In this document: piece after piece, positions 8,112-15,846 of the stretch | Numbering within the stretch: position 1 is the stretch's first letter | Layout of the letters: each line of letters starts with the position of its first letter | NCBI GenBank assembly: GCA_034437795.1 | Contig: DAOTTI010000085.1 | Span: 1-46,099 of the forward strand | Direction of reading: 5' to 3' | DNA length: 46,099 nucleotides | From: DAOTTI01 sp034437795 | GTDB lineage: Bacteria; Chloroflexota; UBA11872; UBA12225 | Translations under genes and position numbers: made by a program | Notes under the pieces: model-generated | What the model was told of the DNA's origin: nothing | Seen by the model: only the letters and a program-made list of their open reading frames with translations | Database searches by the model: none

Positions 8112-8220
8112 GGTGAAGCTATCATCACGCGACGAACGGCGTGTATGCCCCTACGCGTGCACGTCGGCTCGATGGGAGGGGTGTGCGGTGAAGCTACCAC
8201 CGCGCGACGAACGGCGCGTA
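8112..8220 (-). repeat. Duplicated 3' end of cas1 (34 bp, 75 bp apart)
   Basis: The last codons and stop of cas1 (8187-8220) recur downstream at 8112-8145 with four differences. Read in the cas1 direction, every change from the genic copy to the outside copy is C-to-T or G-to-A, including CGG TGG becoming TGA TGA. This is what decay of a non-coding copy looks like. The 41 nt between are unrelated. Confidence 0.75.
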
Positions 8221-9648
8221 GGTCGCCCGCTCGCGGCGCAGGAAGGTGGCCAGGTGCTGCGCCTGGCGCCAGATAATGGCCCGTAACGAGTGGCGCTTAC
8301 CCTCATACACCTCCGCCGACGCCAGGCGATCCAGCACCGCCGCCGCCACGCGCTGCTTGCTGGCGCGGTCCAGCAGCCCCTCGTCCAGGCGCAAACTGCC
8401 CTGCCGGTTCACCAGCGCCAGTAGGGAGCGATCCACCGCCGCCTGCCGGAACTCCTCGATCAGGTCGTAGACCAGGCTGCGCTTACCCGCGCGGTCGGTA
8501 TGGAGGAAGCCGGCAGCCGGGTCCAGGCCAGCCGCCAGTAGGGCGTCGTGTACCTGTGTACCCAGGATGGCATAGCCGTAGTTCAGCGCGGCATTGAACG
8601 GGTCCGTCGCCTCACGATGCGTGCGCCCAGGCCAGTCCGGCAAGCGTGGCTTGAGCAGGGCCGCCACGGCCTGCCAATAGCGGTGCCCCGCCCGCCCCTC
8701 CAGGTTCAGCAGGCGCGGGCGCAGCGCGTCGACGCCATCGCCGTCCAGCGCTTCGGCCTCCAGCGCCAGCTGCTCGATCGCCAGCGCGGCCTCCCGCACC
8801 ACTTCATAGGCGTCCGGCGCGGCGGACTTGCGGTACTTGTTGGCGTACTTGAGCAGATTGGCCTGGTTGCGCAGCTTCCCCAGCACCACTGCCCGCGCGT
8901 AGCGGCGGCCGCGCTCGTCCAGATAGGCCAGGAGCTGCTCGCGGCGCGTCGCCGCCGTGGCGTTGCCCACAGGGCTGGCCAGCGTGCCCACCAGCTCCCC
9001 GTGCCCGCTGATGAGGTGCAGCGGGATACCCCGCTCGGCACACTCCCGCATCGCATCCGTGCTGGCCAGAATACCCTTGGAGGTGAGCAGCACCTGGCGC
9101 AGCTGGAACAGGGGCGCCTCACGCACGATCTGTTTGTTGAGCCGGACGCGCAGGCGCTCGGAGTGCTTGCCCAGGATGGCGCCATAGGTATCCACCACCA
9201 GCACCGTGCCATCATCCAGCAGGGGACAGCGCTGGTCCTCGCCGGGTTGCCCACCTTCCTCAGCCGCTCCACCCCCTCCGGTCTCGCCACCGTCGGGTGT
9301 CTCCGCCGGTTCCCGCCGGTCGAGGACGGAAGGATCACCGCTCCGCGGCGCCGTGGCGTCCCCACCGTCGGCCACCTCCACCAGAGCGCCCTGCGCCCGA
9401 GACGGCGGCAGGGCATCGGCCGCCGGTGGCAGCTCAGCTTCCACTGGCCGCGCCCCGAGCCGAGATGCGCTCGCCCCGCGCTCCCCCGCTATCTCCGCCG
9501 CCACCGCCGCCAGCTCGGCGCGGATCTGCGCCTGCGCGCCTGCGGCCAGCGCCGGAGGCGCCTCATCTGTTGGGAACCTTGCTGGCGCGGGGGACCGGTG
9601 CCTCGAACCCTGGTCATGCCTGGCTTTGTGGCCGGCGTCGAGTTTCAC
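8194..9648 (-). CDS. cas1: Cas1 integrase with a long N-terminal extension
   Basis: Residues from about 142 to 484 are a full Cas1: the N-terminal strand domain (LLDDGTVLVVDTYGAILGKH) and the catalytic helical domain with E317 in NLEGRAGHRYW, H383 in FLHTDRAGKRSL and the D395/E398 cluster in YDLIEEFR. Cas1 with Cas2 inserts new spacers into CRISPR arrays. Residues 1-140 are Ala/Gly/Glu/Pro-rich and probably disordered; no Cas4 or reverse-transcriptase motif is seen in them. Translation begins at GTG 9648 after GGTGG, only 12 bp past the CARF gene, which supports the long form. It is the last gene of the type III operon. No cas2 is in the window. Its 3' end is duplicated downstream. Confidence 0.92.
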   Translation of the reverse strand: MKLDAGHKARHDQGSRHRSPAPARFPTDEAPPALAAGAQAQIRAELAAVAAEIAGERGASASRLGARPVEAELPPAADALPPSRAQGALVEVADGGDATAPRSGDPSVLDRREPAETPDGGETGGGGAAEEGGQPGEDQRCPLLDDGTVLVVDTYGAILGKHSERLRVRLNKQIVREAPLFQLRQVLLTSKGILASTDAMRECAERGIPLHLISGHGELVGTLASPVGNATAATRREQLLAYLDERGRRYARAVVLGKLRNQANLLKYANKYRKSAAPDAYEVVREAALAIEQLALEAEALDGDGVDALRPRLLNLEGRAGHRYWQAVAALLKPRLPDWPGRTHREATDPFNAALNYGYAILGTQVHDALLAAGLDPAAGFLHTDRAGKRSLVYDLIEEFRQAAVDRSLLALVNRQGSLRLDEGLLDRASKQRVAAAVLDRLASAEVYEGKRHSLRAIIWRQAQHLATFLRRERATYAPFVARW

Positions 9649-9660
9649 GACCCCACCAAT

Positions 9661-11316
9661 CTACGGCTCACGAGAGGCAGTGAAGTTCAGCGGGATAACG
9701 GGCACGGGAAAGATGGTGAACTTATCCCGTCGTGATGCGTCGTAGGCCTGCAGGAACAAGCGGGCTGCCTTCTCTGTCGTCTTGAGACCGGCGAGGTTGT
9801 CCAGGGTAGTCTCGTCCTCGACCTGCTTGTCGAACTGTGGGTCACTGATCGTTGTGTGCCAGACCCGCGACAGTCCAGCCTGCTGGGCGCCGAAGTACGT
9901 CAACGCCGCCATGGCCTTGCGGCCGCCGGAGAGCGAGACGTGGAGCGGCCGGTCGCGATAGCGCTCTTGCAGTTGGGCGATCGTGCCCCCCAATGCCCGG
10001 CCGAACCGTTTGCACGCTTCCCGCGAGTCCACGTCCTGCATGCCCTCAATCGGTACCTCCTTGACTGGCACCGCGTCGCCTCCGCGAACCTCACCGAGCT
10101 TGGGGTCCTCGAAAAGCTCCTTGATCAGTCGCACGCCGTTGCGAATGGGTGGATCATTCCCTGGATACAGGAGCACCACGCGTTCAATACGGATGCGCTC
10201 GCGTTCCCGCAGCAGCACGTAGGTCTGCGTCGCGATCATGGGCGACTCGCCGAGCGGCACGAGCAGGATGCCGGGGCGTGCGGGGAGATCATCAGGGGTG
10301 CACCGATCGTCGAATGGACCCCGACGTATCCATTCCTCAGCCTCGATGTCATAGCGTTCGTCGCTGGTGTGGATCGATAGGCCCGCGACCACCACGCGGT
10401 CTACCCGCCGGTGAGGCCAACCGACGATGTCGTTGGGCTCGGTATAGAAGAACGGGCGCTCGGCCGTACGCCCGGCCTTGTAGAAGTGGTAGGTCCGTCC
10501 ATGGGCACGGAACTCCCCATGGACCTTGCCCTTCAGCACCGCTGGCTCCATCATGCTTCGAAAGCAGTTCCAGAACCGCTCCGCCACGTTGGCATTTAGT
10601 CCGCGGAAGCGCTCGTATGCCGCGCTAGAGAAACGAAGCTCGAGTCGTTCGCTTGATCGATGGGCACCGAACACGCGCTCAAAGAACGCGCGGCCATCGT
10701 CATCGATCGCGACGCGGAAGCTCTCGTCCTCGGTTCCGCGCCCGAGGTAGCGGCGAAGGTCGGCCGCTTGCGCCAATGGCTGGAAAGGGAGCTCAACCAA
10801 AGTCAGATCCGCGATCGGCGGCAGCATCTTGGTGCGCCGCTCTCCATCCGACTCGTTGAGGAGCTCGTCGTTCGTCCAGAAGTGCCGTCTGGCCGGGTCG
10901 CGCTCGTGCTTGTCCAGGACGTGATAGAGACCACGGATCTGAGGGTGGAACTGCGTGGCGACGGCGGTCAGCGCGGCCATGCTCTTGCGGCCGCCGGCGG
11001 CCGACACGTACACCTCATCATGCACGTGCCCCTGGAGCACAGGGTCCAAGGCACGCAGGTACTCGATGCAGCGCTCCTCCGTGTTCGCGTCCGGGAAACC
11101 CAGGTCGTGTCCCCGGACCTGGCAACGTTCCCGGAGCGCTTCCTCGATGAGATCGAAGCCGAAGTTGATAGCCTGGCTGCCCTGCCCGGTCGGGTACAGT
11201 ACCTCGACCACGTCGATGCCCGTCCGGGGGCCATCGGGATGGCGCTCCAGCGCCTCCACCATGGCGGTCACGACAATCGGCGAGTCGCCGAGGGGGGCGA
11301 TCAGCACTGTGGCCAT
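9661..11316 (-). CDS. Two-CARF protein with a central RelE-like segment; putative cOA-activated effector
   Basis: The 551-residue protein has two copies of a CARF-like Rossmann sensor. Copy one (about 1-150) has VLIAPLGDSPIVVTAM and SAAGGRKSMAALTA; copy two (about 347-500) has ILLVPLGESPMIATQTY and SLSGGRKAMAALTY. Such domains bind cyclic oligoadenylates made by Cas10. Residues about 225-330 follow the order of RelE/ParE toxins: LELRFSSAAYERFRGL, a helix, LKGKVHGEFRAHGRTYHFYK, then VVVAGLSIHTSDERYDIEAE. This is an inference from pattern. CARF-RelE ribonucleases (Cami1) are known, but with one CARF domain. The start follows AAGGGA. It sits between the last RAMP gene and cas1. The alternative is a tandem-CARF ring nuclease or Cas_NE0113-type protein. 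Confidence 0.75.
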   Translation of the reverse strand: MATVLIAPLGDSPIVVTAMVEALERHPDGPRTGIDVVEVLYPTGQGSQAINFGFDLIEEALRERCQVRGHDLGFPDANTEERCIEYLRALDPVLQGHVHDEVYVSAAGGRKSMAALTAVATQFHPQIRGLYHVLDKHERDPARRHFWTNDELLNESDGERRTKMLPPIADLTLVELPFQPLAQAADLRRYLGRGTEDESFRVAIDDDGRAFFERVFGAHRSSERLELRFSSAAYERFRGLNANVAERFWNCFRSMMEPAVLKGKVHGEFRAHGRTYHFYKAGRTAERPFFYTEPNDIVGWPHRRVDRVVVAGLSIHTSDERYDIEAEEWIRRGPFDDRCTPDDLPARPGILLVPLGESPMIATQTYVLLRERERIRIERVVLLYPGNDPPIRNGVRLIKELFEDPKLGEVRGGDAVPVKEVPIEGMQDVDSREACKRFGRALGGTIAQLQERYRDRPLHVSLSGGRKAMAALTYFGAQQAGLSRVWHTTISDPQFDKQVEDETTLDNLAGLKTTEKAARLFLQAYDASRRDKFTIFPVPVIPLNFTASREP

Positions 11317-11378
11317 AGACGCTTCCCTTTCTATCCGGTTTTTGCCCGCGAGCGGTGGGGTGGGTCCGTGACCCGCAG

Positions 11379-12446
11379 TCAGCGGGTCTGCGATATCGGT
11401 GCCGCTGGATTCGCCCTGAACCAGTTCCGGTCCGGGTATCGGTAGGTGCCGGTGGGTGGCCAGCGCCAGATGCGGCGCAGGTCTTGGAGCGTGACTGAGG
11501 CGGTGTCGGCCACGTAGGGTGCAATCTGCTGGCTGACCAACGCGTGCAACCTCTCGCCTTCGTACGTCTCCACCTGGCCGCCGGTGTAACGTGCGCTGTC
11601 GCGCCAGCGCACCATGCGCGTCACCTGCACGTGGACGCTACCCAGCCCGGCCGGCTTGGCGTAGCCGAGCTTGTGACGCAGGTCGCGCTCGTGGCCCAGG
11701 TCGCGCTGCTCCAATACGAGCGCATACAGCAGGAGCGGAAGCTCGTCATCGGCCACATTCGTGAAGCGGGTTGTGAAGGTGAAGGCCGTCCCCGCGCCGA
11801 GGGGCGCGATGTGTTGGTTGAGCGGCTCGCCTTTCTGGCTCGTTCTGGGTCCCCTCTCGGTCTGAATACTGCTCTGGTGAAAGTAGAACTTGCGACCGGC
11901 CACCCGTTGGCCACTGCCGTCGAGATACCAGGCACGGTGCCGTGGCTTGGGTGCATCTAGGATTGGAGTGAAGATTGGGTCGTGGCCAACCTCGCGGATG
12001 CAGATGGCATCGTCGAAGCTGACTTTGCCGAGCAAAAGAGCGCCACGGCGGTGAACCAAACCGAAGAGCCGGCAGGCGGGGCAAAGATCGTTCAGAGTGG
12101 AGCACTGCTGAAACGGTTGTGGGAGCTTCTGTCGATAGTCAACGTGGTCACGGTAGGTCCCGTTGTAGAGCCACCAGCAGCCGGGCGCCACTGTTTCTAC
12201 CAGACTGCGGAAGAGGCCTTTGAGCGAACTCCCGGGGATAATGGGCGTGCCCTGGGCACTGGTCTGAAACCGCTTTGGCCCGGTGCCGCCCCTTGCGGGT
12301 GCCGAGCCCTGTATGAAGAGTGGTGTCTCGGCCGTGATCTGCCCTTCCAGCCGACCCGTCCAGCCATCGAACCGATCATGCGGCGTGTACGCTCGGCGAA
12401 CGGGCGGCTTACTCCAATCAATGCGCACGAAGTCGTAGGGATTCAT
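11379..12446 (-). CDS. Type III RAMP protein, TIGR03986-like (Cas7 family)
   Basis: The 355-residue protein starts NPYDFVRIDWSKPP and continues with GWTGRLEGQITAETPLFI, as in TIGR03986-family RAMP proteins. It has the PIIPGSSLKGLFRSLVE helix and a CPACRLFG motif common to Csm3/Csx7-like subunits, and a glycine-rich KPAGLGSVHV loop. It probably forms the target-distal end of the type III effector filament. It starts three bases after csx19 and lies 62 bp before the CARF gene. No defect is seen. The subunit position is inferred. Confidence 0.82.
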   Translation of the reverse strand: MNPYDFVRIDWSKPPVRRAYTPHDRFDGWTGRLEGQITAETPLFIQGSAPARGGTGPKRFQTSAQGTPIIPGSSLKGLFRSLVETVAPGCWWLYNGTYRDHVDYRQKLPQPFQQCSTLNDLCPACRLFGLVHRRGALLLGKVSFDDAICIREVGHDPIFTPILDAPKPRHRAWYLDGSGQRVAGRKFYFHQSSIQTERGPRTSQKGEPLNQHIAPLGAGTAFTFTTRFTNVADDELPLLLYALVLEQRDLGHERDLRHKLGYAKPAGLGSVHVQVTRMVRWRDSARYTGGQVETYEGERLHALVSQQIAPYVADTASVTLQDLRRIWRWPPTGTYRYPDRNWFRANPAAPISQTR

Positions 12447-12449
12447 GCC

Positions 12450-13019
12450 TCACGGCTCCTCATCAAGTCCACAAAACCGCGAGAGCGCGACCCTGCCGGT
12501 CATGGGATCGATGTACTCCCGCACCCGCAGCCGCACGCGCCGCGGTCGCCCATTGACGGGATAGCGCAGGAGGCGCGGCACGCGCAGTTCAGCGTAAACC
12601 AGGGCATCACTCGGTTCACCGACGATAGCAGGGTCATCCACCCGTTCGCCCCAGAGGTCGTACCTCACGTTTCGCGTCATCAAGGCGGGCAGATCAATGC
12701 CCGCTGGCGGCGTCAGACCCTCCACCTGCACCGGCACGCCGACGTACCGCACCCGAACGGTGGTTCCACCCCCTTCGCCTGGTTCCCAGCGGCACTCGAA
12801 CGTCTCACCGAAGATGCGTCCGCGTGTTTGCGGGTCGATCTGCTGTCCGGCGACAAAGTGCTCGAAGCGCAGGCCGCGGGCGCGAGCCTCGGCGTCAAGC
12901 CATCCCGCTGGCACCTGCTCTACTATCACCAGCGTGGGCGTCGAGGGGAGCGCGGCTATGACAAGGTCGAAGCGCGATACGACGCCGCACAGCGCTACCT
13001 CGTCCACGGCCTGCTTCAT
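12450..13019 (-). CDS. csx19: Csx19-like type III-D accessory subunit
   Basis: Translation most likely starts at ATG 13019, which overlaps the TGA of the upstream RAMP gene as ATGA; this gives 189 residues (MKQAVDEVALCG...). A longer reading from 13085 is open but lies inside the neighbour. Features resembling the Csx19 family are RGRIFGETFECRWEP, VRVRYVGVPVQ and NVRYDLWGERVDDP, plus a basic RPRRVRLRVREY strand near the end. Csx19 is found in III-D effector operons and its role is poorly known. Family recognition is from motif memory, so moderate. Confidence 0.65.
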   Translation of the reverse strand: MKQAVDEVALCGVVSRFDLVIAALPSTPTLVIVEQVPAGWLDAEARARGLRFEHFVAGQQIDPQTRGRIFGETFECRWEPGEGGGTTVRVRYVGVPVQVEGLTPPAGIDLPALMTRNVRYDLWGERVDDPAIVGEPSDALVYAELRVPRLLRYPVNGRPRRVRLRVREYIDPMTGRVALSRFCGLDEEP

Positions 13020-14110
13020 GACTGACGGCCTCCTGCCGGCCGCCATTGCAACGCCTCCCACGTCATGCCGGTCGGCACCTGCCAAGCCTTGGTTCGGTCT
13101 GAGAAAACAGCAATGGCCGCCTCAGTCAGACGTTGCAGTCCATCGCCCACGTACGCCGTGACTAGGCGCACTCCCTGGCGTCGCAGCTCGGGCTGTGCCC
13201 CGATCGTCAGAGCATCATCGGCCCGGGTGCCGTAGGTGCTGTCCGCCAGAAATCTGCCCAGCCCCCAGATACAGCTCGGCTCCGGCAACTCCGCCAGCCC
13301 CGGATAGTGGATTTCGACGCCATGGGACCAACCGCTCTCTGCGCTCTCGCCACCTTCATAAATCCAGCCTCGTACAGCGCCTAGTCCCCGCGAGCGCCCT
13401 GAGCCGATCCGGATCAATCCGTCCTTGAGGTCCTGGACGATCAGCAGCAGTGCGCCTAGTTGCCAGCATTCGAAGTTCCGCAGCACCACATCGGCGGTAA
13501 AGCGGACCCCCGCAGGTACGGCCTCCAGGTCGAACTTTGCCCCGTGCGCCGCCCCGCCAGTGAGGCGGTCGATTCCCACGCCGTCGCGCAGTTCCGTGCG
13601 TACGGTACTGTTTCCGGCCAGGTAGGCATCGCCGATGCTCACTCGCCCGATGAAGGAGGTCGAGCCGAAGAGGCGGCAGAGTGGGCACGATTCGGCGTAA
13701 ACCGTTTCCGAGTTCAGCGGGGTTGTGTCCCGCTGCCAACTGGAAAAGCCGGGCGGCCGGTCACTCGCCTCTCGCACGTGCAGCTTCTCTCCGCAGAACA
13801 CGTGCGGGTAGCTGTCGCACAGTAACCGCTGTCCCGCCTCGCGGATGTCCTCACGCCGTAGGCGCTGGAATGGGTTGCAGACTACCCCAGGCGTGGCATT
13901 GAGCGTGCGTGCCACCTTCTCGATATGGCTGCGGATCACCCCCTTCAGACTGCTCCCCGGCAGGTATGGCTGCCAGTCGCCATTCCGGTAGGTACGCACC
14001 GGCGTCATGTCCGGGCCGCTGATGCTGGCGTGCCCGGACTTCACGAGCACCGGACCGGCCGTCTGCAGCACCAGCGTGAACCGAGCCTCGTTGACCAGCC
14101 GCTTGAGCAT
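13016..14110 (-). CDS. Type III RAMP protein (Csm3/Csx7-like Cas7)
   Basis: The 364-residue protein from ATG 14110 starts one base after the upstream stop and behind GGAGG, which favours this start over an earlier one at 14131. Motifs: LPGSSLKGVIRSHIEKVART, CPLCRLFGS, RDGVGIDRLTGGAAHGAKFD and GSGRSRGLGAVRG. The last is the glycine-rich RAMP loop. The GVGIDR region contains the loop aspartate that in Csm3-type subunits cuts target RNA every six bases, so this is probably a catalytic backbone subunit. It overlaps csx19 by four bases. A C-terminal 130-residue extension is longer than in plain Csm3. Confidence 0.85.
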   Translation of the reverse strand: MLKRLVNEARFTLVLQTAGPVLVKSGHASISGPDMTPVRTYRNGDWQPYLPGSSLKGVIRSHIEKVARTLNATPGVVCNPFQRLRREDIREAGQRLLCDSYPHVFCGEKLHVREASDRPPGFSSWQRDTTPLNSETVYAESCPLCRLFGSTSFIGRVSIGDAYLAGNSTVRTELRDGVGIDRLTGGAAHGAKFDLEAVPAGVRFTADVVLRNFECWQLGALLLIVQDLKDGLIRIGSGRSRGLGAVRGWIYEGGESAESGWSHGVEIHYPGLAELPEPSCIWGLGRFLADSTYGTRADDALTIGAQPELRRQGVRLVTAYVGDGLQRLTEAAIAVFSDRTKAWQVPTGMTWEALQWRPAGGRQS

Positions 14111-14111
14111 T

Positions 14112-14972
14112 TCAGGCACTCCTCCCCTCAAACAGGTGGTCGACGTGGTGCCGCAGGAAGCTGTCCACGTCGTCGATCGGCATCATCCGGTCTGCCGCCG
14201 TCAGTGTGGCCAGTCGCTGCCCGGCGCCCTCTCGTCCCAGCAGATAGTCGCGCAGCCGCTGCGCTCGCGTCTGCTCGTTGGTCAGGTCCAATTCGTAGAC
14301 CGTCAAGTTAATGAGCCGACAGCCGCCCAACCCGCGGGAGCGCTTGCCGCCCAGTCCCCCGAAACCGGCGAGGTACTCACACAGCCCCAGGCAGGTGAGT
14401 CCAAGATCGGTGGCTGTGGGATCGTCGAGCATGAGCTCCAGGTCAAATGTCGTGTTTGCCTCGACTACCTCGAAGTCAAACTTGATGCCCTCGACGGCCC
14501 GCTCGCTGTCACGGTCGATGCCCACACCGTCGCGCACCTGCGTCACAGGGTCTTCGCCGGCAGCCAGGTAGAGATCACTGAACCGGAGCTTCGACGCGGC
14601 AAACGGGGAGCCGAACAGCTTGCACGTGTCGCACAAGGCAGCGCCCAGTTCCTGAATGAGTCTGGCCTCGTCCCAGTGCTCATCCCGGCGGCGCCTGTTG
14701 AACTCGCGCTGGCTCTCCCCCTGCACGCCCGGGCAGTCGCCGCCATCAGTCAGCGCGCAGGTACGGACGGTCGGGAGCGCACCTGCTATCTTTTCGACGG
14801 TGCTGCGGAAGGCACCCTTGAAACTGGAGCCGGGAATGAAAGGACGCCCCGCTGGCGTGCGAACGATCGGGCTATCGGAGGCGCTCAGCGTACCGCTCCC
14901 GCCACCAATGTGCAGTGCCGTGCGCAACGTCAGACGGCCCGTAAATAGGTAGCGCCGCTCAAAGCTGCTCAT
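14112..14972 (-). CDS. Type III RAMP protein (Csm3-like Cas7)
   Basis: The 286-residue protein reads LFTGRLTLRTALHIGGGSG, FIPGSSFKGAFRSTVEKIAG, CDTCKLFGSPFAASKLRF, VRDGVGIDRDSERAVEG and GGLGGKRSRGLGGCRL. These are the classical Csm3/Csx7 backbone motifs, including the loop aspartate in GVGIDRD expected to cut target RNA. It is closely similar in layout to the next gene (13016-14110), suggesting paralogous backbone subunits. Its start ATG overlaps the stop of the preceding small gene as ATGA, so translation is coupled. Confidence 0.87.
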   Translation of the reverse strand: MSSFERRYLFTGRLTLRTALHIGGGSGTLSASDSPIVRTPAGRPFIPGSSFKGAFRSTVEKIAGALPTVRTCALTDGGDCPGVQGESQREFNRRRRDEHWDEARLIQELGAALCDTCKLFGSPFAASKLRFSDLYLAAGEDPVTQVRDGVGIDRDSERAVEGIKFDFEVVEANTTFDLELMLDDPTATDLGLTCLGLCEYLAGFGGLGGKRSRGLGGCRLINLTVYELDLTNEQTRAQRLRDYLLGREGAGQRLATLTAADRMMPIDDVDSFLRHHVDHLFEGRSA

Positions 14973-15427
14973 CTTTGCCTCCGTTGAGCCCCTTGCCGCC
15001 GTGCCGCCGGAGCAGGCTGTTCGCCACTTCTTACCGTCTGGGCAAATTGCGCCTCTGCTACCAGGTGTTGCACGAACTCGCGCGCCAGGAGGCCCGCGTA
15101 GAAGGCGGTCTGCGCCTGCTGCTCGCGCCGCGCCAGCCCGGCAAGTACGAACCGCGCAACCTCGCGCTCGAGCTGCCGTAGCGCCTCATGGAGATCGTTG
15201 TAGAACTGCCCGTAGTGCTCCGTCCGGCTGCTCTGCGCCCAGTCGCGCTGGCGCTGCCGGTCCACAAAGCGAGTGAGATCGTGCCATTCCTGGGCATACT
15301 GCAGCAGGCCGTTGAGCTGCGCGTCAGCCACCAGTTCGTGCTGTTGAACGAATTCGACGGCCCTCTCATAGAGAGCTCCGTCGCTGAGCAAGCCAATGCG
15401 CTCCCGGACCTCCGGCGACGGGTTCAT
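14969..15427 (-). CDS. Small helical protein, candidate type III small subunit (Cas11-like)
   Basis: The 152-residue protein is almost entirely predicted helix, with many Gln, Arg and Ala residues and a basic, low-complexity tail (AARRQGAQRRQR). It contains LLAREFVQHLVAEAQFA; the upstream gene has a similar LLLIREFVRQMAAHYMFA, so the two may be paralogues. Position between csx10 and a Cas7-like gene, with 4-bp ATGA overlaps on both sides, suggests a small effector subunit like Csm2/Cmr5. No family match is certain. Confidence 0.6.
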   Translation of the reverse strand: MNPSPEVRERIGLLSDGALYERAVEFVQQHELVADAQLNGLLQYAQEWHDLTRFVDRQRQRDWAQSSRTEHYGQFYNDLHEALRQLEREVARFVLAGLARREQQAQTAFYAGLLAREFVQHLVAEAQFAQTVRSGEQPAPAARRQGAQRRQR

Positions 15428-15846
15428 CGGCGTTCTCCCGCTGCCAGTGGCGCGAACATGTAGTGCGCCGCCATCTGTCGCACGAACTCGCGGATGAGCA
15501 GGAGGTGGATACGCTGCCGCTCGACGTCCGCCGCCTCAAGCTGCTGGGCAACAGCGTCGCATCGGCGCCGTAGATCCTCCGAGACGAACTTCAACAAGCT
15601 GGCCCCGAAGTCATCCTTGCGCCAGCTCTCATTCGGGTGGCACTTCGCCGTCTGGCGCTTGATGTAGTCCAGAATGTCAGACACCTTCAAGGCGCTATTG
15701 GCGATCTTCTCCAGCCCCTTGATCTGCCGCTTTCCCGCATCGCCGGTGATGGCGTCGGCCGCCCAGCGCCCAAAGTCCTCTGCATTTGCGCTGACCGCAT
15801 CTGCCTGGAGAGCGACTGCGCGGACAAGTTGCATTTCACGGTTCAT
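15424..15846 (-). CDS. Small helical protein, second candidate Cas11-like subunit
   Basis: The 140-residue all-helical protein has KRQIKGLEKIANSALKVSD, a central KCHPNESWRKDDFGASLLKF stretch and a C-terminal LLLIREFVRQMAAHYMFA that resembles the same region of the next gene. It overlaps csx10 and the following gene by four bases each. Function is unrecognised; a small-subunit role in the type III effector is inferred from size, fold and context. It could also be a HEPN-like helical bundle, but no R-x4-H catalytic motif is obvious. Confidence 0.6.
   Translation of the reverse strand: MNREMQLVRAVALQADAVSANAEDFGRWAADAITGDAGKRQIKGLEKIANSALKVSDILDYIKRQTAKCHPNESWRKDDFGASLLKFVSEDLRRRCDAVAQQLEAADVERQRIHLLLIREFVRQMAAHYMFAPLAAGERR

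Larger units (their letters stand above)
7117..8193. other. 1.1-kb debris zone between the type I and type III operons
   Basis: No intact gene spans this gap. It holds minus-strand coding remnants (7485-7772 and 7780-7979) and at least four sets of short direct repeats (7326/7384, 7458/7532, 7980/8056 and 8112/8187). No genuine CRISPR array is present: the repeats differ from set to set. No cas2 or cas4 remnant was recognised, although this is where one might expect them downstream of cas1. Confidence 0.6.

Noticed and set aside
7117..8193. cas2 or cas4 hidden in the gap after cas1
   Set aside because: No frame on either strand shows a ferredoxin-like Cas2 start or the Cas4 cysteine set. The readable fragments are toxin-antitoxin-like or unrecognised.
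11982..13025. A 347-residue plus-strand open frame
   Set aside because: It is antisense to the TIGR03986-like RAMP and Csx19 genes, which have family motifs and tight operon spacing.
13019..13085. An upstream start for csx19 at 13085
   Set aside because: The extra 22 residues lie inside the neighbouring RAMP gene and show no homology; the ATGA overlap at 13019 is the operon's usual coupling.
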